Positions 1 through 10,279 are shown, counted from the first letter of the stretch. The stretch is DNA of 64,000 bases from SAR116 cluster bacterium AG-335-B03 (GCA_003282435.1 QBZG01000003.1:31592-95591), one strand, 5' to 3'. Made by a program: numbers and translations. Notes: a model not told the origin generated them from the sequence alone.

Positions 1-1
1 A

Positions 2-2938
2 TACTCAAAAGCTTTTAGGATCGATTTCTTTGGTCAAACTATTGAAACAATAAAGGTAATGGATCCACTCACCCAAAGATCTAGTGTTCACGTTGAAAAT
101 ATTAATATTTATTCCTCTAATGAATATTTATTGAGTGAAGAGAATATTGAAAATTTTAGAAAAAAATTTAGAAGCTTATACGCTAATCAAAGCATCAAGA
201 ATTCTATTTACGAAAAAGTTTCATCAGGTATTAAATTTAATGGAATAGAACATTATTTACCCTTGCTTCATAAAGAACCTTTATGTTCAATTTTTGATTT
301 TTTACCAAAAGATGAAGAGATTATTTTCTTACTAACTAAAAATTTTTTTAAATTAATTGCTGAAAGAGAATTAGAAATAAAACATTTCAGTGATGAAAGA
401 AAAATACAAAATCCAGAATATAATTTAATTTCAATTGAAGAATTGTACTTAACAACAAAAAATGTAAAAGAGCATTTAAAATCATTCAAAAGAATTAATT
501 TAAATGAATTTGATCAAATTGAAAATAAAGATGATAATGAAATTAATTTGTACTCTAAACCATTAATAATTTCTAACTACATAGATACAGATGATACTAA
601 TAAAATAAATAATTTTGTTAAATTTTGTATAAATAAAAGTTTAGATAATAAAAAAATCATCATAATTACTGAAGAAAATTCTAGTATTAACAACCTAATT
701 CATTTTTTTGAAGAAGATCTAAATAGAAGTAATATCAAATTTAATATTATTGAAATTAAAGACTTAATTTATGATGAACTCAGAACTAATTTCAATTTTA
801 CATATTCACCATATTTAGAAAGTTTCGAAGTTAATGACCATTTAATTATTTTTGATCGTGATATCTTTGGAATGCCAGAAAAAAAGAAGAAATCATGGAG
901 AAGAAAAACAGAAAATTTTCTTAAAGACTTAAATACCATTGAAGCTGGTGACTTAATAGCACACATTGACCATGGAATAGGCCTATATGATGGATTGGAA
1001 ATGATTTCTTCCTCTGGTGTAGATCATGATTGCCTGAGGTTAATTTACAGTGGAGGAGATAAGTTATATCTACCAGTTGAAAACATGAATTTATTGAGCA
1101 GGGTAGGTGATACAAATTTTGCACGAGATCTTGATAAACTTGGTGCCGCTAATTGGCAAAATAGAAAGGCAAATGTCAAAAAGAAAATTAAGGATATGGC
1201 TGAGAAATTAATAAGAGTTGCAGCTCAAAGAGAAATAATATCAACAGAAAAACTATTTGTTACTGAAGATTATAAAAGTTTTTCTGGAAAATTCCCGTTT
1301 CAGTTAACTGATGATCAAGAAAGGGCTATAAATGATGTAATTTTAGATTTAGAAACTGGCAAATTAATGGATAGATTAATTTGTGGTGATGTCGGTTTTG
1401 GCAAAACTGAAGTTGCATTAAGAACATCTTTTATTTTAGCAAATTCTGGTTACCAAGTAGCTTTAGTAGCCCCAACTACAATTTTAGTAAAACAACACTA
1501 TAAAAGTTTTTCTGAAAGGTTTAAAACAACCTCATTAAACATCTCTTCCTTATCACGAATGACTAGTTTAAAAGATAGAAACAAAATAAAAAATTACCTT
1601 AAAACTGGTGAAGTTAATATTGTAATTGGAACACATGCTTTACTTTCTAACGACGTAGATTTTAATAATTTAGGATTGCTAATTATAGATGAAGAACAAC
1701 ATTTTGGAGTCGCGCAAAAAGAGAAAATTAAAGAACTTCAAGGAAATATTCATGTATTAACACTATCAGCAACTCCAATTCCAAGAACACTTCAGTTATC
1801 TTTGTCTGGACTTAAACAACTTAGCTTAATTACCACTCCTCCTGTTAACAGACTATCAATAAGAACCTTCGTCTTAGAGTGGGATAAAGTTGTGCTATTA
1901 GATGCTTTAAATAGAGAAAAAAATAGAGGTGGACAGACGTTTATTGTCTGCCCTAGAGTTAAAGATATAGATAGCTTGTATGATAAAATAAAAACAATGG
2001 TTCCTGATTTATCAATTAGTGTTGCACATGGGCAAATGAAGATAGATGAATTAGATAAATCAATTAATTTATTTTCAGACGGTATCACAGATATTTTGAT
2101 ATCTACTAATATCATTGAATCTGGAATTGATATACCTAATGCGAATACAATAATAATCCATAAAGCTGATATGTTTGGCCTCTCTCAATTATATCAACTT
2201 AGAGGTAGAGTTGGTCGTAGTAAAACTCGTGCTTATTCTTATTTTACAATTGATAAAGATAAAATTTTACAAAAAAAATCTCAGCAAAGGCTAGATGTAA
2301 TAAAAACACTTGATAATCTTGGAGCAGGTTTTTCCCTAGCAAGTTATGATATGGATATTAGAGGGGCAGGTAATCTACTTGGTGATGAACAATCTGGACA
2401 AATCAAAGAGGTAGGGGTTGAGTTGTACCAAGATATGTTAAAAGATGCTGTAAGTTCATATAAAGAGGGTGGTAAATCCATTGAAGAAACTTGGTCTCCT
2501 TCGATATCTCTTGGACTACCAGTTCTTATTCCAGAAACATACGTTTATGACCTTTCTACCAGAATGTCTCTTTATAGGAAGGCAGGTGAGATATTAAATA
2601 AAGAAGATATAGATAATTTTACTGAAGAGCTTTTTGATAGATTTGGACCTCCACCTATGGAAGTTAATAATTTATTAGCTACTTTGATGATTAAAAATAA
2701 ATGCCTTAAAAATAAAATAAAAATTATAGATGCCGGACCCAAAGGTATTTTAATTGGTTTTAAAAATAATTATTTCAAAGATACAGATAAACTATTCAAA
2801 TGGATAAGTGACAAATCTGGTTTAATAAAAATTAGACCTGATCAAAAACTTATTATTCAAAAAAATCTAAAAACGCGGGATGATAAAATAGATACAGTTG
2901 TAGATATTATAAGTCAGTTAGAATTGTTAAGCGTTTAG
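2..2938 (+). CDS. mfd: Transcription-repair coupling factor Mfd, 5'-truncated by the window edge
   Basis: Mfd is the ATP-dependent DNA translocase that removes stalled RNA polymerase and recruits UvrA to lesions. The frame is open from base 2, and the residues before the first ATG (base 59) read as the conserved Mfd stretch [11 protein letters not shown]...DPLTQRS, so the gene begins upstream and roughly 150-200 N-terminal residues are missing (usual length about 1,150). Visible parts are the UvrB-homology/RNAP-interaction region, Walker [10 protein letters not shown] near base 1,384, DEEQ box near 1,690, the SAT motif in [10 protein letters not shown], the QLRGRVGR motif VI near 2,190, and the C-terminal D7 region. 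The gene ends one base before the converging lipoprotein gene. Identification is secure; the true start is outside the window. Confidence 0.97.
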   Translation, partial: YSKAFRIDFFGQTIETIKVMDPLTQRSSVHVENINIYSSNEYLLSEENIENFRKKFRSLYANQSIKNSIYEKVSSGIKFNGIEHYLPLLHKEPLCSIFDFLPKDEEIIFLLTKNFFKLIAERELEIKHFSDERKIQNPEYNLISIEELYLTTKNVKEHLKSFKRINLNEFDQIENKDDNEINLYSKPLIISNYIDTDDTNKINNFVKFCINKSLDNKKIIIITEENSSINNLIHFFEEDLNRSNIKFNIIEIKDLIYDELRTNFNFTYSPYLESFEVNDHLIIFDRDIFGMPEKKKKSWRRKTENFLKDLNTIEAGDLIAHIDHGIGLYDGLEMISSSGVDHDCLRLIYSGGDKLYLPVENMNLLSRVGDTNFARDLDKLGAANWQNRKANVKKKIKDMAEKLIRVAAQREIISTEKLFVTEDYKSFSGKFPFQLTDDQERAINDVILDLETGKLMDRLICGDVGFGKTEVALRTSFILANSGYQVALVAPTTILVKQHYKSFSERFKTTSLNISSLSRMTSLKDRNKIKNYLKTGEVNIVIGTHALLSNDVDFNNLGLLIIDEEQHFGVAQKEKIKELQGNIHVLTLSATPIPRTLQLSLSGLKQLSLITTPPVNRLSIRTFVLEWDKVVLLDALNREKNRGGQTFIVCPRVKDIDSLYDKIKTMVPDLSISVAHGQMKIDELDKSINLFSDGITDILISTNIIESGIDIPNANTIIIHKADMFGLSQLYQLRGRVGRSKTRAYSYFTIDKDKILQKKSQQRLDVIKTLDNLGAGFSLASYDMDIRGAGNLLGDEQSGQIKEVGVELYQDMLKDAVSSYKEGGKSIEETWSPSISLGLPVLIPETYVYDLSTRMSLYRKAGEILNKEDIDNFTEELFDRFGPPPMEVNNLLATLMIKNKCLKNKIKIIDAGPKGILIGFKNNYFKDTDKLFKWISDKSGLIKIRPDQKLIIQKNLKTRDDKIDTVVDIISQLELLSV

Positions 2939-2939
2939 T

Positions 2940-3224
2940 CTATATTCGACAATCAAAAGTACCTTTGGCTGTATCATCAGCATAAGTTTTTATTTTCATT
3001 AACACTACTTTATTATGATTTTTACAAATATTTTTAATTTTATCTTTTATATTTGAAGGAATATTAGTTATAGAATTTTTTTCAATTTTCCACTTAATTT
3101 CAAATGGTTTTTCTTGATAGGTTATAGGAGGTAATACGATATTTTCTTTGTTTGAGATCTTAGTATGTTGATTGCAGTTTGATAAAAATAATAATAAGCA
3201 CATAATTATTAGAACTTTATACAT
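2940..3224 (-). CDS. Small predicted lipoprotein of unknown function
   Basis: This 94-residue protein begins with a short hydrophobic signal and a lipobox LSNC (Cys17), so it is probably lipidated and anchored in the envelope. The remaining 77 residues are Lys/Asn-rich and contain two further cysteines (ICKNH and the C-terminal FDCRI), which could form a disulfide. I do not recognise a family. It converges with mfd with a one-base gap and has no obvious operon partner; the upstream glyoxalase gene is on the same strand but 86 bases away. The ATG is preceded by an AGGAG-like sequence. The existence of the gene is likely from the signal and ribosome site; its role is unknown. Confidence 0.7.
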   Translation of the reverse strand: MYKVLIIMCLLLFLSNCNQHTKISNKENIVLPPITYQEKPFEIKWKIEKNSITNIPSNIKDKIKNICKNHNKVVLMKIKTYADDTAKGTFDCRI

Positions 3225-3310
3225 TTTAAAACTCTCCTACTTATCTTAATGGATTAACATAATGTAAAATATTATTTTTAAGTATTTATTTCAAATAGTG
3301 CAAAAGGCTT

Positions 3311-3751
3311 TTACCAAGTTCCAACGTTTTTCATACTTGACCATGGCTCTTTTATTTCAAGATTTTCACCTTGTTGAAGTAATTCAATAGAAATATTATC
3401 AGGTGATTTAACAAAAGCCATTCTTCCTTCTCGTGGAGGTCTATTAATTGTTACGCCTGTATCTATTAATTTTTGACAAGTATCATAAATATTTTTTACT
3501 GAAAGCGCTAGATGACCAAAATTTCTTCCAGAATCATATTTTTCTGGTTCCCAATTATAGGTCAGTTCAATTTCTGGAGAACGAGTTTCTTTTGCATTTT
3601 TTTCATCTTCTGGTGCCGCTAGAAAAATTAAAGTAAATTTGCCTTCAGGAACATCTTTTCTTCTAATTTCAACTAAACCAAGCTTATTACAAAAAAAGTC
3701 TAATGATTCATCTATATTAGTTACTCTAATCATTGCATGTAAAAATTTCAT
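3311..3751 (-). CDS. gloA: Lactoylglutathione lyase (glyoxalase I)
   Basis: Glyoxalase I isomerises the hemithioacetal of methylglyoxal and glutathione to S-lactoylglutathione in the cytoplasm. The protein (146 residues) has two VOC beta-alpha-beta-beta-beta modules, and the four metal ligands of the family are recognisable: His5 (FLHAMIRV), Glu62 (EIELTYNW), His80 (NFGHLALSV) and Glu123 (ISIELLQ). The ELTYNW signature is typical of bacterial GloA. Length is close to the usual 130-150. It is a lone gene with 86-92 base spacers on both sides, divergent from the aldolase-like gene at 3,844. Confidence 0.92.
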   Translation of the reverse strand: MKFLHAMIRVTNIDESLDFFCNKLGLVEIRRKDVPEGKFTLIFLAAPEDEKNAKETRSPEIELTYNWEPEKYDSGRNFGHLALSVKNIYDTCQKLIDTGVTINRPPREGRMAFVKSPDNISIELLQQGENLEIKEPWSSMKNVGTW

Positions 3752-3843
3752 ATTAAATCCAAAATGTTAAATAAATATATTATATAGATAATACAATTTA
3801 ATTAATTATACTACTATCATTACAAATAGTATCAGAGATTTTT

Positions 3844-4980
3844 ATGAATTTAGAAAAATATGAAGTTGGGTTTAATATACCAGCAACCATTGGTATGGAA
3901 CTTAAAGACATACAAACGCCTTCATTAATTATAAATTTCAAAGTTTTTCAAAATAATATTATAAAGATGAAAAATTTTATTCTAGAAAATAATGTCAAAC
4001 TTAGACCTCATGCAAAAATGCATAAATCAATTGATGTCGCAAACTATCAAATCAACTATGGTGGCGCTCACGGAATTTGTTGTCAAAAAGTTAGTGAGGC
4101 AGAAATTTTTGTAAGAGGTGGCATTAAAGATATTTTAATAACTAATCAAGTTACAGACTTATATAAGATTAATAGATTAACTAAAATGGCATCAAAAGAA
4201 TTAAAATTAGGTTGTTGTGTTGATGATGCAGAAAACATTATAAATATTCAAAGAACAGCAGAAAAAAATAACGCACAAATTGATATATATATAGAGTATA
4301 ATTGTGGAGCAAATCGATGTGGTATAAGTTCATTTGATCAAATTAATGAACTTTTAAATTTACTTAAAAGAATGAAAAATTTAAATTTTGTAGGTTTTCA
4401 GGCTTATAATGGCTCAATACAACATATTGAAGATTTTGATTTAAGAAAAAAACAAGTAAAAAAAACAAGTAAAAAAATTAAACATTTAAAAACAACTTTT
4501 AAACAATATAGTCCAATTATTACTGGTGTTGGAACAGGTTGTTTTGACTTAGAAGTCAGCGAAGACGTATATGACGAAATACAAGTTGGTTCATATGCCT
4601 TTATGGATGCTCACTATTCATCCCTAAAACATAATTATGAAACAAATAATACTAATAACTTTGATAACTCATTATTTGTTCTATCTGGCGTAATGTCTAA
4701 TACATTAGGAAATCATGCAATTGTAGATGCTGGTTTAAAATCAATGTCGGTAGATAGTGGGTTGCCTTTAATAGTTAATGATGGATTAGAATATATAAAA
4801 TGTTCTGATGAACATGGTGTGTTATCCGACCCTACTAATTCTCTTAAAATAAATGATAAAGTTTTTTTAATTCCCGGACATTGTGACCCAACTTGTAATC
4901 TTCACGATTGGTATGTTGTAATTGATGATAAGAAAGTTGTAGATTTGTGGCCAGTGTCAGCCCGTGGCTTCAGTTTTTAA
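3844..4980 (+). CDS. D-threonine aldolase / 3-hydroxy-D-aspartate aldolase family PLP enzyme
   Basis: This 378-residue protein belongs to the DSD1-like fold-III PLP enzymes (alanine-racemase N-terminal barrel plus D-serine-dehydratase-like C-terminal domain). RPHAKMHKS places the Schiff-base lysine at Lys58, and the C-terminal PGHCDPT motif supplies the metal ligands His346 and Asp348 used in D-threonine aldolases. Family members cleave D-3-hydroxy amino acids to glycine plus an aldehyde; BhcC of the beta-hydroxyaspartate cycle is one. None of the other bhc genes is next to it here, so substrate is open: D-threonine, D-phenylserine or 3-hydroxyaspartate. The gene stands alone at the edge of the GC-richer block and has the AT-rich composition of the core. 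Confidence 0.85.
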   Translation: MNLEKYEVGFNIPATIGMELKDIQTPSLIINFKVFQNNIIKMKNFILENNVKLRPHAKMHKSIDVANYQINYGGAHGICCQKVSEAEIFVRGGIKDILITNQVTDLYKINRLTKMASKELKLGCCVDDAENIINIQRTAEKNNAQIDIYIEYNCGANRCGISSFDQINELLNLLKRMKNLNFVGFQAYNGSIQHIEDFDLRKKQVKKTSKKIKHLKTTFKQYSPIITGVGTGCFDLEVSEDVYDEIQVGSYAFMDAHYSSLKHNYETNNTNNFDNSLFVLSGVMSNTLGNHAIVDAGLKSMSVDSGLPLIVNDGLEYIKCSDEHGVLSDPTNSLKINDKVFLIPGHCDPTCNLHDWYVVIDDKKVVDLWPVSARGFSF

Positions 4981-5023
4981 CAATAAATCTATAAGATTTA
5001 ATATTAATTAAAATTTAATTGAA

Positions 5024-5037
5024 TGACGGATGGGTTG
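5024..5037 (+). repeat. Imperfect direct repeat of the tRNA-Ser 3' end (possible attachment-site remnant)
   Basis: The 14 bases here (TGACGGATGGGTTG) match 12 of the 14 bases at 10,280-10,293, which are the 3' end of tRNA-Ser including its CCA, in the same orientation. Eight bases (CGGATGGG) match without a gap. Such a copy on the far side of an insert is what integration into a tRNA 3' end leaves. The rest of the 246-base gap 4,981-5,226 holds no gene that I can see. Confidence 0.4.
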
Positions 5038-5226
5038 ATGGGTAGTCAGTATGATCATTAACTTTGCAAGCGAGAGTGCCACAAATCTATCAATAACTGC
5101 CTATTTATTTGTCAAACCTAAATTATTTAGCTATATTTAAATCTTTGAGTATTGAAGTATTTATTTCTTGAATATTGTTTATTGACAAAACTTTCAGCTT
5201 AATCTTTCTTTTTAAAGGGTGCTTTG

Positions 5227-7557
5227 ATGTCACAGCAAAATGGTTCGTATGGCGAGTGGATTCTTAAATATAGATTTCTAGTTTTAGGTCTCATTACATC
5301 TGTAACTTTGATTGCTGCTGCAGGCGCCCAATTTCTATACTTTGACAATGATTACAGAGTATTCTTTGGTAAAGAAAACCCTCAACTTAAAGCATTTGAA
5401 CAAATCCAGCAGACCTATACCAAAATTGATAACGTTAACTTTGCCGTTGATCCAATTTCAGGCAAAGCTAACACGCCTGAGGTGCTGGCCGCTGTTGAGG
5501 AATTAACTGAAATTGCGTGGCAACTTCCTTTTTCCATCCGAGTTGATAGCCTTTCAAATTATCAGCATACCGAGGTTGAGGGTGATGATTTGATTGTCAG
5601 GGATTTATATACTGATGCAATTTCAATAAGCGCTAATGAGCAATCTTTGATTGATAATATTAGCACGACCGAGCCAGCTCTGGCAGGAAAAATTCATGAT
5701 AAGCAACATCGGGCTACATCAGTAAATGCAACCATTCAAATGCCAGGAATGAATGCTGACGAGGTTGCTATTGTGGCGGCCGCTGCACGCAAAATGGCTA
5801 CCGAGATCGAAGCCAAACATAACGTCAAAATTCGTTTGGGAGGTGTTATTTTTCTTAATAACGCTTTTTTGGAATCATCAATGCTGGACATGGCAACATT
5901 AGTGCCGGCGATGTATTTGGTCATTTTAATTGTCGCTTATTTATTGCTTAGATCGATAATGGCAACATTTTTGGTGCTTTTTGTTGTTGTGCCAAGTATC
6001 ATGGTGGCTATGGGCGCTGGAGGGTGGATGGGCATTGGCCTAACACCGCCATCGGCCAGTGCACCAACCATTATCACCACCCTTGCGGTCGCCGACTCAA
6101 TCCATTTATTGGTAAGTATGTTCAACCGAATGCGGGCAGGGCATAGTCAACGCGACAGCTTGCTTTACAGTATACGAGTTAATGGTAAACCTATTTTTCT
6201 AACTAGTCTGACAACGGCAATGGGTTTTCTGTCGATGAATTTTTCAGATTCCCCACCGTTTCACGATCTGGGTAATATAACAGCAATAGGCGTAATGGCT
6301 GCCTGGATATTTTCAATTGTTCTATTACCTATTCTCATAAGCTTTGTGCCGCTAAAATCAAAAGCTACTTTGGCAAAGCTTGATGATAAAATGGGAAAGC
6401 TTGGTGTATATATCGCTTCGCGTTATAAGTCGGTTCTAACTGCCAGCGTTATTATCTCAGTTAGTATTCTGTCACTTATTCCACTCAATGAAATTAATGA
6501 TGACTTTGTTAAATATTTTGACGACTCAGTCCAGTATCGTCAGGATACCGACTGGATTAGTAGCAATCTAACTGGTGTCAATCAGGTACAATTTAGTTTG
6601 CCTGCTGGCGAATCCAATGGTGTCAGTGAACCGGTCTTTATTGAAAAAGTATCTAATTTTACCGCTTGGGCGCATAACGAGCCTGTGGTTACACACGTCC
6701 AATCTATTTCGGACACTTTTAAGCGTCTTAATCGTGATTTGAACGCTGGTGATCCGGCTTTTTACCGAGTGCCCGATACAAGGAAACTTGCCGCCCAATA
6801 CCTACTTTTATATGAGTTATCCTTGCCATTCGGTTTGGATTTGAACAATCAACTTGATATCAGCAAATCATCAACACAGGTTATTGTCACAATTGACGAT
6901 ATGACCACGAATGAACTTCGTGCCTGGATTGCTCGGGCTGAGAGCTACCTTAAGGATGAGCTTGATTTTAACCTGACAGCTGTCGGACCTACTGTAATGT
7001 TTGCTTATATTTCCGAACGTAATATTCAAAGTATGCTGCTAGGAACCCTTGTTGCAGTTTTTCTGATTAGTGGCGTTATTCTAATTGCCTTACGTGATGT
7101 CCGTCTTGGTATCATCAGCTTGATACCTAATTTGCTACCTGCGGCTCTTGCCTTTGGTCTTTGGGGTTTGCTTGTGGGGCAGGTCAATATGGCTGTCGCT
7201 GTTGTTGCGGGTATGGCGCTTGGCGTTGTGGTTGACGATAGTGTTCATTTTCTTAGCAAATATCAGATTGCTCGTCGCGAATTAAAACTGTCTGCGCATG
7301 ATGCTGTCATTTCTGCTTTCAATGGTGTTGGTACGGCACTTGTTGTCACAACCCTTATACTAACAGCTGGTTTTGCTATTCTGGCTCAATCTACTTTTGG
7401 CGTGAACAGCAATATGGCAATGTTAACAGGCATAGCCCTTGTTATAGCTTTGATTGCTGATATGACTTTACTTCCTGCATTGCTGATAGCACTTGATAAG
7501 GATAAAAAAGAAACCACACCGGTAATGGGTGCTAAAGAAGCACCGCAAAATGCTTAA
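5227..7557 (+). CDS. RND/MMPL-family transporter
   Basis: The protein (776 residues from ATG 5,227, with AAAGGG seven bases upstream) is an inner-membrane transporter of the hydrophobe/amphiphile RND type. It shows the repeated plan of one N-terminal membrane helix, a periplasmic loop of about 190 residues, a five-to-six-helix bundle, then the same again. GVVVDDSVHF in the second bundle and VADSIHLL in the first are the acidic motifs of the proton relay seen in MMPL/SSD proteins. It is short compared with AcrB (about 1,030). With the next two genes it forms a three-gene set of inner-membrane pump, periplasmic LolA-like carrier and outer-membrane barrel, suggesting movement of a lipid or hydrophobic compound across the envelope. 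The substrate is not inferable. Confidence 0.88.
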   Translation: MSQQNGSYGEWILKYRFLVLGLITSVTLIAAAGAQFLYFDNDYRVFFGKENPQLKAFEQIQQTYTKIDNVNFAVDPISGKANTPEVLAAVEELTEIAWQLPFSIRVDSLSNYQHTEVEGDDLIVRDLYTDAISISANEQSLIDNISTTEPALAGKIHDKQHRATSVNATIQMPGMNADEVAIVAAAARKMATEIEAKHNVKIRLGGVIFLNNAFLESSMLDMATLVPAMYLVILIVAYLLLRSIMATFLVLFVVVPSIMVAMGAGGWMGIGLTPPSASAPTIITTLAVADSIHLLVSMFNRMRAGHSQRDSLLYSIRVNGKPIFLTSLTTAMGFLSMNFSDSPPFHDLGNITAIGVMAAWIFSIVLLPILISFVPLKSKATLAKLDDKMGKLGVYIASRYKSVLTASVIISVSILSLIPLNEINDDFVKYFDDSVQYRQDTDWISSNLTGVNQVQFSLPAGESNGVSEPVFIEKVSNFTAWAHNEPVVTHVQSISDTFKRLNRDLNAGDPAFYRVPDTRKLAAQYLLLYELSLPFGLDLNNQLDISKSSTQVIVTIDDMTTNELRAWIARAESYLKDELDFNLTAVGPTVMFAYISERNIQSMLLGTLVAVFLISGVILIALRDVRLGIISLIPNLLPAALAFGLWGLLVGQVNMAVAVVAGMALGVVVDDSVHFLSKYQIARRELKLSAHDAVISAFNGVGTALVVTTLILTAGFAILAQSTFGVNSNMAMLTGIALVIALIADMTLLPALLIALDKDKKETTPVMGAKEAPQNA

Positions 7558-7584
7558 GCCATGATGTTGACTAAGGAGACTAAA

Positions 7585-8370
7585 ATGAAACTCGCTACGG
7601 TAACCACTTTTGTTACTATCGCCTCTGCCGTTATGACAATGGCGGCAATTGCCTCGCCTGAAAAAGGACTAGAGATTGCGATTGAAGCCGATAGCCGCGA
7701 CAAGGGGTTTCGTAATTCAACCGCCCAAATAAAAATGATCTTAATGGATAAATATGGCCAATCAACTGAACGTGCGATCCGTAATAGAACGTTTGAGGGT
7801 GATAACGAAGGTGATAAGTCTCTGGTGATATTTGATAGTCCAGGTGATGTGCGTGGCACAGCTTTCCTTTCGCATACAAAAAAGGCTGACTCAGATGACC
7901 AATGGTTATATTTACCAGCTCTGAAACGAGTTAAGCGTATCGCATCCTCAAATAAAGCAGGTCCTTTTATGGGTAGTGAATTTTCTTATGAAGATATCGC
8001 CAGTCAGGAAGTTGAAAAATACACCTATAATTATTTGCGTGATGAAGAGTTGAATGGTCTTGACTGTTTTGTTGTTGAATATGATCCGGTTGATCGCAAA
8101 AGTGGCTATAAGCGCCAGATTGTTTGGATGGATAAGGCTGAGTACCGTGTACACAAAATTGATTTCTATGACCGCAAAGACGCACTTTTGAAAACCTTGA
8201 CCTATGAAGATTATAATCAATATCTAGATAAATTCTGGCGGTCTAATCGTTTAGTTATGATTAATCACCAGACAGGCAAGAAAACGGAACTCGTATTTAC
8301 CGATTGGAAGTTTCAGACCGGTATGACTGAACGTGATTTTGAAAAATCCGCATTGAAACGGACACGATGA
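7585..8370 (+). CDS. LolA-like outer-membrane lipoprotein-sorting protein
   Basis: This 261-residue periplasmic protein resembles the LolA/LolB-like family often annotated as outer membrane lipoprotein-sorting protein. I place the start at ATG 7,585 because AAGGAG lies six bases upstream and it yields a clean signal peptide (MKLATVTTFVTIASA...AIAS). An in-frame ATG at 7,561 lacks this. Characteristic stretches are DSDDQWLYLPALKRVKRI followed by GPFMGSEFSYEDI, and a late VMINHQTGKKTEL strand. It lies 27 bases after the RND gene and overlaps the barrel gene by four bases (ATGA), so the three are translationally linked. Family members are thought to carry acyl chains in a half-barrel; the actual cargo is unknown. 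Confidence 0.83.
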   Translation: MKLATVTTFVTIASAVMTMAAIASPEKGLEIAIEADSRDKGFRNSTAQIKMILMDKYGQSTERAIRNRTFEGDNEGDKSLVIFDSPGDVRGTAFLSHTKKADSDDQWLYLPALKRVKRIASSNKAGPFMGSEFSYEDIASQEVEKYTYNYLRDEELNGLDCFVVEYDPVDRKSGYKRQIVWMDKAEYRVHKIDFYDRKDALLKTLTYEDYNQYLDKFWRSNRLVMINHQTGKKTELVFTDWKFQTGMTERDFEKSALKRTR

Positions 8371-9533
8371 TTACGTATTATGCTCGTTGCTTTGCTGTTG
8401 TCCTTTTGTTAACACAACCGGCATTTGCTGGTAAGGTTAATGGCAAGCTTTCATCACGGCTAGATTTTTATCCTGATCATGCTGATGGTGCGGCTTCAGA
8501 AGGGCGCTCGGCGGAAGTAAAGATTGATGCCTTTCATGATTTTGAGAAAATTCGAATTGTGGGTGAATTCATTTTCCGTGGGGATGAAAAAGATAATGGT
8601 CGCCGGATTACTGAAGCTCGACAAGCTTATTTTCGTAGTCCCTTCGCAGGATTTGATTTTTTTGTTGGAAATCGTCAGGAATTTTGGGGTAAGGCAGAAA
8701 GTAAAAATGTTGTTGATGTTATTAATCAGTCCGATGCTGCAGCAAATGAGGGTAAATCAGGTAAACTTGGAGCACCATCTATATCTGCTGAACGCTATCT
8801 AGATATTGGTGACCTGCAGCTTTGGTATATTTCTAGTTTTCGAGAAAAAACATTTAATGATAGTGACGCGCATCCGAGTACTGGAGTTCCGGTCAGTTCT
8901 GCACAATATGCGCGTAATGACGGCAAGGATGCAGATGACTTTGCGGCACGCTTGTCTAGCTTTGCTGGAGATTGGGATCTAGCTGGAAGTGTTTTTTACG
9001 GTACCGCTCGTGATCCAATTTTGTCTGTCAACAGTAATGGAAGTGCATTAAACCCCCATTACGCTTTACAAAAATCAATAGGTTTTGAAGCTCAATATAC
9101 GGGCAATGTAACATTGCTCAAATGGGAAAGCCTTCATGGCACCCAAAGCAGCTTAATTGGCGCTCATGATTTTGCGGCGGCTGTTGCGGGAATTGAATAT
9201 ACTTATTACGGAGCATTTGAAACAATATGGGATATTGGCTTGCTTGGTGAAATTCAACATGATGACCGTCCACAGGCCGCGGCCAATCAATTTGGTGTTG
9301 CGGGTGTAAGGCTTGTATTTAATGACATTGCAGACAGTAATTTCTTATTTTTGGCATCAGTGGATCGTAAAACTGATCAGTCCTTTGTATCTTTGGAAGC
9401 GTCGCGACGGATCAATGATGTCACTAGTGTCAAATTGACCAGCCAGTTTTATAATGCACGCACGGCCACGTCTGCATTTGGCCAGCTATCGGATGATGAT
9501 GCAATCACTTTAACGCTAGATATATTTTTTTAG
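8367..9533 (+). CDS. Predicted outer-membrane beta-barrel protein
   Basis: The 388-residue product has a signal peptide ending near AFA-GKV (about residue 22) and then alternating polar/aromatic strands (LSSRLDFY, ARQAYFRSP, EYTYYGAFETIWDIGLLGEIQ), finishing in TLTLDIFF with a C-terminal Phe as expected for BAM-assembled porin-like barrels. It resembles the DUF1302/alginate-export-type barrels that accompany MMPL and LolA-like genes. The FVGNRQEFWGKAESKNVVDVINQ segment is typical of that group. The ATG overlaps the previous stop. Function as the outer-membrane member of the export or lipid-transfer set is inferred from context. Confidence 0.8.
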   Translation: MITYYARCFAVVLLLTQPAFAGKVNGKLSSRLDFYPDHADGAASEGRSAEVKIDAFHDFEKIRIVGEFIFRGDEKDNGRRITEARQAYFRSPFAGFDFFVGNRQEFWGKAESKNVVDVINQSDAAANEGKSGKLGAPSISAERYLDIGDLQLWYISSFREKTFNDSDAHPSTGVPVSSAQYARNDGKDADDFAARLSSFAGDWDLAGSVFYGTARDPILSVNSNGSALNPHYALQKSIGFEAQYTGNVTLLKWESLHGTQSSLIGAHDFAAAVAGIEYTYYGAFETIWDIGLLGEIQHDDRPQAAANQFGVAGVRLVFNDIADSNFLFLASVDRKTDQSFVSLEASRRINDVTSVKLTSQFYNARTATSAFGQLSDDDAITLTLDIFF

Positions 9534-9776
9534 AACAATATGTTTATTAGTAAACTTCAATAAAAATAAGGATTATTGTACCTATTTCTTAATCAACATT
9601 AATCAATGTTAACAAGTTGTTCTACCAACTTATTTACAAATAATTAAATAAGCTTATAATATTCAAAGGAAATACCCTGCCAAGTTATTGTTTTTCTTTA
9701 CTCGTTGTGCATAGGATGGGTAGTAATTTTATGGAAAATCTTTCTCCTAATTGAGAGGTTAGAAAACTTTACTGAA

Positions 9777-10169
9777 ATGCTAATTTTTTCACTCATAGTC
9801 CTAATAGTATTGGGAAATTTTATTTATGCTTATCAATGTATTTTCCAAACACGCAAGTATATTGAGAAATATGGCTTCGGTGAAGGTAGCGCAATTATGA
9901 CAAGACTTGTTGGTACTTTTGCTGCCGGCTTTGCAGTCACCCTAGCTATTGCTTTATTCACTTCTATCCAAGGCGCTTGGTTACTATTTGTCTATGGTTT
10001 TGTGCAGGCATGTATTGGCGGTGTTGTTTGCTTTCAAACAATCCATAGTTATTGGGGTTCTGTTAACGGCGTAAAGACATCTGCTGAAGGGTACGTCGCC
10101 CCTGCTATAATGGCATTTTTAAACTTAATGGTGCTTGTTTCTGGTTGGGACATTCTGTTTAAAATATGA
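9777..10169 (+). CDS. Small four-helix membrane protein, unknown
   Basis: About 130 residues with four strongly hydrophobic helices (approximately 2-20, 45-63, 66-85, 108-127) joined by short loops, the first loop being basic (QTRKYIEKYG). I do not recognise a family. I chose ATG 9,777; a longer version from TTG 9,705 adds 24 residues including an extra hydrophobic stretch, and neither start has a strong ribosome site. Base composition resembles the GC-richer block rather than the core genes downstream, so it probably came with it. A weak hairpin with T-run follows at 10,216. Confidence 0.6.
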   Translation: MLIFSLIVLIVLGNFIYAYQCIFQTRKYIEKYGFGEGSAIMTRLVGTFAAGFAVTLAIALFTSIQGAWLLFVYGFVQACIGGVVCFQTIHSYWGSVNGVKTSAEGYVAPAIMAFLNLMVLVSGWDILFKI

Positions 10170-10215
10170 CCGCTATATCGTAAGGAATAATTTCAATATC
10201 AAATAATTGTAAGTT

Positions 10216-10249
10216 ATTGTAATTATTTAATAATTTATTACAATTTTTT
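10216..10249 (+). terminator. Possible intrinsic terminator after the islet membrane protein gene
   Basis: ATTGTAAT (10,216-10,223) and ATTACAAT (10,237-10,244) pair perfectly around a 13-base AT loop and are followed by five more T residues. The stem is AT-only, so it would be weak; it lies between the membrane-protein gene and the opposing tRNA-Ser. Confidence 0.4.
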
Positions 10250-10279
10250 ACTTATCAATTATATAAAATTTTAGGTATA

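Noticed and set aside
921..1124. Open frame inside mfd in another frame
   Set aside because: Lies fully within the conserved Mfd coding sequence, with no ribosome site or recognisable protein; the same holds for other open frames overlapping large genes.
5224..5229. TTG as start of the RND transporter gene
   Set aside because: ATG follows immediately and has better spacing from AAAGGG; the TTG adds only one residue.
7561..7584. Upstream ATG for the LolA-like gene
   Set aside because: It would place the AAGGAG site inside the coding sequence and spoil the signal peptide; ATG 7,585 is preferred.
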